A stretch of 64,000 bases of DNA, from contig JBAMJV010001846.1 of the NCBI GenBank assembly GCA_037951105.1, forward strand, positions 62,001 through 126,000. Direction: 5' to 3'. The notes under the pieces are model-generated. The model ran no database searches and was not told where the DNA came from. It was given only the letters and a program-made list of their open reading frames with translations. Of this stretch, positions 57,763-64,000 are shown piece by piece (the first letter of the stretch is position 1; each line of letters opens with the position of its first letter). Position numbers and translations under genes: made by a program. Source of the DNA: Echinarachnius parma (taxonomy: Eukaryota; Echinodermata; Echinoidea; Clypeasteroida; Echinarachniidae).

Positions 57763-59686
57763 TAAGGCTGAGCATTCCTGATCAACGCTGCAGTGCGCAC
57801 ATCATATTACAGTCCCTGTTATTGCAGCTCATCTATGTTTAATTGTAACGCCATTATGTGATTTGTATGTCATTAGTTACCGCACTTCTCTATAAAACGT
57901 GCCTCCGTTGCGCAGCACACAATATTCTTGTTCTCTTTGGAGCGAGAGCGTAATTATGTTGATCAAATCAACAGCATATTAGAGGTAATTTACCCCGTCT
58001 CCGCAGTTGCATGTTCGCAAATTAGTGTAGCGATGTATTTTCAATTACAGAATTTGCCTAGGGGTCGCATACATTATTGGGGGATATACATTAAACACCA
58101 GAGGCAGCGTGATAATTAGAAATTATGAGCAATTTTCTCAATCGGCACTATTAATGTAATTATTGGGGAAATTTGTGCAGTACTTGTTTGTTTAATCTGG
58201 AATTGAAATCAAATTAATAAATATAATATGCATTCTGGTTTTACAAACTGTACTGACTTCCGAAATTCAAGGTTTTCCCATACATACCGTTGTACATGTA
58301 TACATACAATATGCACCATTCCATGGTGTTGAATGCCTAATTATGAATTATGTAATTAATATATTTAACAGCTGTTTCTTATAACTTCTTATATACTGAA
58401 TTAAATTATGTATCGTAATATAAATTTGTAGACTTATTGAAACAATATCAACGCATTTATGTAATATAAACCAGAGTATTTTCAGAAACAGTCCACAGCG
58501 GGTTAATGTCAAATGTAATTGAGTTTAAGAAATATTGAGCCTGTAGACAGTTTTATATTGGGTTACATGTAATTAAATTTCATTGAAGGAAATTGTCAGT
58601 GTCTAGAAGATCAATAACTGTATTTTAAAAGCATATTTCAATTAGATAATACTAATAGACAGAATGTGATATATTTGACTCATCCATACAACATAATTAC
58701 AGTATATAGAAATATAAATTGCAATATTTGGTATTCTATCAATATTGACACAGCTTCCCAATTTGTTATTTAGAGTGTAGACGGATGAAACACATGAAAT
58801 TGACCATGAATTGCTGCAAAATTGTTTTAATTGTTTGCTGAAAAGTTCTTTTCACACTGAGTTAATGACAGAATCATATTACACATGTTCTAGTATTGAG
58901 CCCATAACAGCTTTATTGATTGATGTACAACTAGGAATATTTTTGTATTTGTATTTTTTATCAGAATCAGATTGTGATTTAATTTTGTGTTTAAGAAGAT
59001 GCAATGAAGGACAAAAATATATATGATATCAATTTGTTTAAGTTTCTAAATATAATAATTTTTTATTTTTGTGATACATAGAATCTTTCGAATAGATAAA
59101 CTTCACTTTGCATAAATAATAATGTGTGATATATAGAATCTTTCAAATAGATAAACTTCAATTTTCATCTATTTGATGAATTTTAAAGAAAAAAACAACT
59201 AGGTGTGAACCTTGTATTGCAATGGCCAAAGGTGTGAAAGCAGAATTTGATTACCTATTCCAAGTCAGTGTATTCTACAAGATGAAAATTTGTCAACAAA
59301 AAGTCTGCAAATTTCTCAATATTGGCATTTTGATATATATATTTGTATTTCATTCAATTCCCTTTCTTTGGGGGATGAAAAAGGTCAAGGTTTGATTCCT
59401 TAGAATTTGACATGTGTGAAAATGGTCATTATGTGAATGAAGATATTATCATCAATAATGAAGCTGGAATATTCAATCGTTATGAATATGAAAATACTAT
59501 TTTGATATGAGGACAAAATTATTGTGAAAATGAGTCTAACACACTCACAAAAAAAATGCACTTCATAAAAATATGATTTAGATACAACTACTACTACAAA
59601 CTTGTATACAATTGAGTTGCCATATTCTTTTGTCCCTCTGACCTTTTCGCCCTATAAAGGCACAATGGAACGAGCCAAGAAGCCTA
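57763..59686. other. AT-rich non-coding DNA
   Basis: 58,467-58,507 holds a fragment of the TTAACCC MITE (AGTATTTTCAGAAACAGTCC…GGGTTAA). ATAGAATCTTTC-AATAGATAAACTTCA is duplicated at 59,081 and 59,134. No gene is supported. Confidence 0.4.
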
Positions 59687-59739
59687 GTTGCTTCGCGATG
59701 CGAGTTTGTTAATACAACGCTGTCGCAGCGTGAAGCAAC
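59687..59739. repeat. Two-stem hairpin, RNA-like fold
   Basis: GTTGCTTC (59,687-59,694) pairs with GAAGCAAC (59,732-59,739), enclosing CGCTG-tcg-CAGCG (59,718-59,730). The surrounding 59,640-59,810 is CpG-richer than its context. No promoter or known RNA family is recognised. Confidence 0.4.
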
Positions 59740-59807
59740 ACCTTGGTGCAATAGATCGGTGCGAGCGCATCGCCTTGAACAAGTAGACCGCGTTACAAGG
59801 TAACGGG

Positions 59808-60055
59808 ACGCCGACGGTGTGATATCGATGTGCGGGGAATATCCAGCATATATTGTCGTCTGATGGGACGGTATTATATTGATGCATAGGTTCTCCCAAG
59901 TCTGTTACGATGTATAGGGGGTGGTGTTATATTGATGTACGGAGGTTCCGTCAACGTGTTTCTAAAAAAAAATGATGGTATTATATCGATGTGTGTCGCT
60001 TGTTGAGCATGTAACCATATGTGACGGGACGGTGTCATATTGATGCGCAACCTTT
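59808..60055. repeat. 54 bp minisatellite, five diverged copies
   Basis: The motif GGT-T-ATAT-GATG starts at 59,816, 59,870, 59,923, 59,977 and 60,032 (steps 54, 53, 54, 55), usually preceded by GGGAC. The ~15 bp core is conserved while the ~38 bp linkers are not. Confidence 0.75.
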
Positions 60056-60117
60056 ATTGATTCACGTAATCGAACAAGAGGCTGGCTCGTACATTGCTTG
60101 ATCCGTTGATGCACTTA

Positions 60118-60210
60118 TTAACCCATGGAAGACAATTTGATTGTTGTATAACATACATTCTCCATAGACCCCAGCCAGTGTATTTTTGGGACCAGTCTTG
60201 AATGTGTTAA
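60118..60210. mobile_element. Short TTAACCC-ended MITE, copy 3
   Basis: TTAACCCATGG … CATAGACCCCAGCCAGTGTATTTTTGGGACCAGTC…TGTGTTAA, homologous to 784-875. Confidence 0.55.
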
Positions 60211-62120
60211 TAGTAGGCCTGTTGTGATCCATTCTATTTTCCATTATATCAAGAAATGAACTTTAAATTGGTCTTTTTTTCTTTGTATGTGAGTAGTATT
60301 ACTTTGTAAGAAAAAAGAGTGCAGAATTAAATATTTTAGTAATTAATTAATTAATTTTTTTTTTTTTTTTTGGGGGGGGGGGGGGGGGGGTTAGTTTGAC
60401 ATTTTAGACCGGCAAGTTCATTCAAATTTGCACTTCGGCCAACTCTAAGCATTTGCTCATGAACAAGGAACAGAAAAGTTCATCATATTTTTTTCCATTA
60501 AAAAACAGCCGGCTCGAAAATATGGAAAATTTTCCCCAAGATTGATTATTACCCCTCCAGCATGCACAAACACAAAAGTACACAAATTTGTCTGGATGCA
60601 TTTCAGTTTTCCCCCTTTTTTACGTCACAAAATTCTTTCATCCATGCTTGTCACATCCCTTGCGACTCATTTTTCCAATGCACCTCCACATCCAAGCAAC
60701 TACTTACATTTTGTTTTCATTTTTCGATACAAAAACAACACTGGTTAAATAAATGTAGCACAAAGAAAGAAATTTCATCCTTTTGAGTTATGTGATTGGA
60801 TATATAGCAAAACCTGGCACTTGTTGATAATTCATGTTTGGAAGAAATGGCTATTCTAAGTTCACATAATGTATGTATTGAAAAGACATATGTTTGTAAA
60901 ATTGAAACAATCATATCTCTGCCAGTTCTTGTCCAATGGTTTTGAAGAAGGCATCAAATGAAAGCTTTTGTTCAGGCCTTTCTCATGGCTTTTAGTGCAG
61001 GGTTTTAGTGCTGAGCTATCGAATCTAGTAGATCCTTCTTCTGGGCAGACATATGACAGATACGTTACTATTGCAGGGTGCAGGGTTTTGCTATATCCAG
61101 TCACATATGATTCATAATTTGAAGACTTTGTAACGACAAACCAAATGACCGCACAAGAAAATGACTAGGAGAGTAAGGAGGAATTTATGCATAATAATTC
61201 AGGCTGCATTAGCATGGTCGAGTACCTTGTATAGTGTAAAGACGGTTTCATTCATAGACGGTATAGGAGCTATCGATCCATAATTTCCAAGCTTTTTTTC
61301 CTTTCAAGTAATGACTTTTTGAATGGCTGAACCTTATATCAACCAGAAAGATTGGGAAGTGTATTAAATAGGAAATCAGTTATTCTGCATGGCAAACATG
61401 AAAATGTATCCATGGTTAGATATTGATCCATAACTCAAAGTGATGTCATAATAATGTATTACTGACTGAATGACCATAGTCCACAATACAAAATCTGACA
61501 ATAAGACGGACTTTATTTGAATTGGGTTGTTTGACTCTTCATACACTCTTCAACCTATGAGCGCACTAACTAACAAGACCAAGGAATGTGATTTGAATTA
61601 TATACAATCATTCATCACACACATGTGAACACACACCACATATAGTGGTGTAGCCTCAAGGGGGGAGGGGGGGGGGGGGGGGAGGGAGCGGGGGTGTCAT
61701 GTGCCCCCATTAATTAGACAAAAACAATAAAAAAAACATAAGGGGAAAATCCTTTATAAAATAAAGAAATACCTAGAGTGTGTCTCCCCCACAATAATTA
61801 ATGTGTTCCACCCCGCCCCCCCCCCCCCCCCCCTCGAATCAGTCAGAACACATTATACACCACACTAACATCATATGCACGGCTAGTGCAAAGCATATAT
61901 TCTCCCTGCTCGGCGCTATTGATCAATATTTTCTGAGAGATTTTACATCCGACCTACCTACCAACTGGCAGGATTGTGATTTGAATTAGATGCTGTCGTT
62001 CCACTCAGCCATCATGAATGGTTAGTGCAAAGAATACTTCTGCTGTTGGTTGTATTGATCGGCAGTTTCAAAGGTGTTTATGAAATGTGTGACCGACTAA
62101 ACGACCGGCGACCAACTGAC
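60211..62120. other. AT-rich non-coding DNA with G/C homopolymers
   Basis: T-run then ~19 G at 60,358-60,390, a G-rich tract at 61,661-61,693 and a C-run at 61,816-61,832. An antisense pair of short frames near 60,720-61,100 lacks exon signals. Confidence 0.4.
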
Positions 62121-62129
62121 TACACAGAT

Positions 62130-62160
62130 GGAACCTGTCTATAGAGGTCACCTGTCGACA
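62130..62160. mobile_element. Fragment of the CAGGTTTGACTGTA MITE family
   Basis: GGAACCTGTCTATAGAGGTCACCTGTC matches the inverse of the end at 15,600-15,640 and the copy at 63,237. Confidence 0.4.
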
Positions 62161-63236
62161 GTGATGCCGGGTGAACTTGAGTGAAGCATAGCTGTGTCTG
62201 CTTTGTTGGAAATTTTCTTAATAATTAATGCCCTTCGAATATAGAATATTGACATTCAATTTCAAACGCTAGGGGTGCAAATATACAAACATGTGTGCAC
62301 ATACAAAAGTGCATCTGAAAGCTGGCATGCATTTTGATACAAATAGGAAAAACATGTATTATGCATTCCTCGTACTTGAGCCCACAATTATGATTGTCTT
62401 GTTGCATGTAGCATGGTAATTCTCTTTGCCCAAGTTACCAGACAGAATACATTTCAAGGTGCTATTTTTGTCCCGCTTTTTCCTGCGAATGCATAAAGCA
62501 GATTGGTTTACCACTGAGTGTGCCCACTGCCCAGCCATGGTGGTTTCTTTGTTGCTTACTTCATCTCCATTCTCAAGTTCATGAAGCTAGGCGAGAAGGG
62601 GGTCAAAGTTCAATGACACTTTGGGGGTTTCCCCCTAGTACCCTACATGTGACCTCCCTGGACAAAAACAGTAGTAAAACACACATGCACACACACAAGC
62701 ATACACATACACACACACACACACATACACAAACACACTCTCAAATACTTGGAACATGTACCACACACATACAAATAACTATTCATTAATTTTGTATGCG
62801 GTATACACTAACTAGTCTTCCAATACAAGTACATTATGATAATTTTATTTCCTGGCCAACGGACGGAAGGAAAACATGCTGTTTTTGTCTCATGTTCTTT
62901 CCCTTACAAATGCAAAATGCAGATTTGTTATTATCGCTATTTATAAGTATACTGTCTTATGGTGGTTCTTTGTTCGGTTTATATATCAAGCCTGCAAGTT
63001 CAACTTCTAAATAAATGGGGGTCAAGGTATATTGAACCTTTGGGTATTCCCCCTCTTAGCTTTTGGGCAAGAGTGTACAATACATTTTAACCCTAAGAGT
63101 GCCATGGTCAAAGTTCATTGACCCTTGTTCTAGACATGTGACCTCCTTGCATTAAAACGGACCTAAGTCACATAATGAATTGTTGAGGTTCATATGTATT
63201 TATGATCATTAGTGGTCCCTTGAGGAGTAAAACCAT
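62161..63236. other. Non-coding DNA with a CA microsatellite
   Basis: CA-rich tract at ~62,678-62,738. A plus-strand frame through it (62,520-62,789) is a repeat artefact. CCCCCT-GTACC / CCCCTCTTAGC phrases near 62,630 and 63,048 suggest a diverged duplication of ~420 bp. Confidence 0.4.
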
Positions 63237-63322
63237 GGAACCTATCTAAAGACACCGCCTGTCTACAGTGACCACTTTTCGTGTTTCCATCAGGTGGTCG
63301 CTATACACAGGTTTAACTGTAA
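63237..63322. mobile_element. CAGGTTTGACTGTA-family MITE
   Basis: GAACCTATCTAAAGACACC … GGTGGTCGCTATACACAGGTTTAACTGTAA, with inverse-complementary ends. Confidence 0.5.
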
Positions 63323-63350
63323 TAACCTTATCAGGGGGTGGGGTTAATAA

Positions 63351-63740
63351 GGGCTCGCCACTAGCACTTGCCATCTTGCCCAGGGCAAGTAGAAATTGCT
63401 GTCGGGCAAGTACAATTTCATAAATTGTCCAGTTTGCTTGCCCGATCGGGCAACTAAATAATTGTTCAGCTATGTGTTAATCTCAAGATGCATATCATCT
63501 TTTTGGTATATTATGATTTATTTCTCTAATTATTGTATATAATATATTAAGGTTTCTTTATACTTCGTGAGTTCATTAATGTTATTTCCATGTTTGTAAA
63601 ATATTGTTGCAAATGACACTGCAATTCAGCTTGTAGCTGTGTGAATGTGACATTTTGTTGAATAAAATACCATTATTATTATTATCTTGAAGTAAGAATG
63701 GGCCATTCAGGCAAGTACAAAAAATTTGTGTGGAGGCTTG
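63351..63740. mobile_element. GGGCTC-ended interspersed element, copy 5
   Basis: Begins GGGCTCGCCACTAGCACTTGCC and ends near TTGTGTGGAGGCTTGGG. Contains GCCCAGGGCAAGT, GTCGGGCAAGTAC and TTGCCCGATCGGGCAAC, the last a perfect inner palindrome. Confidence 0.55.
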
Positions 63741-64000
63741 GGTTAGTGGTATGAACAAATATGACTGCTTTTTCATCACTCTGTAGCAGACTATACAGAT
63801 AAATAGTTGAATATACTAACATTCATAAGTATGGATGATTTCATGAGCGACAACTTGGTTCGGCCACCCATACTTCTATTTTATTCTGTAAACCCAAAGG
63901 AACGAAGCTATGTGGACCAAAGGAACATGGCTCACAGTCCTGCATTAACCCCTTGACCACGGGAACCCAGTGGGTTGTGTACAAAGTCTATGGGGATTTC

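Noticed and set aside
62520-62789. 89-codon frame with a His/Thr-rich tail
   Set aside because: The tail is translated CA microsatellite; no exon signals.
63940-64000. Possible fourth TTAACCC MITE starting near the window end
   Set aside because: Only a partial match is visible before the sequence stops.

Overview
The window looks like animal nuclear DNA, most likely from a marine invertebrate. The host genome is AT-rich, with many short interspersed inverted-repeat elements, CA and ACATGTAC-type simple sequence, vertebrate-like splice and polyadenylation signals, and no bacterial operon structure. An echinoderm-like source is my guess from the general character of the repeats; I cannot prove it from sequence. 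No complete host gene is visible. The best host-gene evidence is a 3'-terminal coding exon on the minus strand at 56,023-56,265, with a splice acceptor upstream and an AATAAA signal downstream. Weaker exon candidates lie at 1,736-2,180 and 19,589-20,576.

Positions 1-23,800 are repeat-rich non-coding DNA. They hold small inverted-repeat elements (MITE-like), local tandem duplications with periods of about 78, 100, 155, 177, 186, 220 and 360 bp, and a 2.1 kb stretch (12,244-14,364) with nine copies of a box, GTCACGCGAGTCAC, that is much better conserved than the DNA around it.

Positions 24,504-51,662 form the dominant structure, a giant palindrome. The left arm (24,504-34,190) and right arm (42,679-51,662) are inverted copies that I estimate at above 99% identity, around an 8.5 kb asymmetric spacer. 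Going inward, each arm carries CpG-rich satellite modules, a decayed gene of unknown family, a hAT-like MITE, a GC-rich foldback block, a TA-flanked mariner-like MITE, a degenerate LTR-retroelement remnant, a ~702 bp satellite/LTR composite unit (two copies on the left, one on the right) and the 5' end of a Ty3/gypsy-like pol. The right arm runs into the rest of that pol (43,168-39,925, minus strand), which has reverse transcriptase, RNase H and integrase. The integrase has an internal deletion that removes the third catalytic acidic residue, and gag and protease are absent. The left arm stops abruptly inside pol. The spacer also holds a ~495 bp tandem satellite (36,043-39,600) organised as a three-monomer higher-order repeat of 1,485 bp.

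Positions 51,110-55,420 are a large array of the same CpG-rich satellite modules. It has a homogenised core of five 310 bp units flanked by full-length 407-416 bp units, decaying outward to degenerate ~105 bp repeats. Positions 55,700-64,000 return to ordinary AT-rich host DNA with the putative terminal exon, more copies of the MITE families seen in the first part, a 54 bp minisatellite and microsatellites.

The parts appear related. The sequence following pol, the LTR-like remnants in the arms, the 702 bp composite units and the 495 bp satellite share blocks. This suggests that satellite DNA and retroelement terminal sequence have been exchanged, then amplified and finally inverted-duplicated. 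Whether the palindrome is a real chromosomal structure or an assembly junction cannot be decided from sequence alone.
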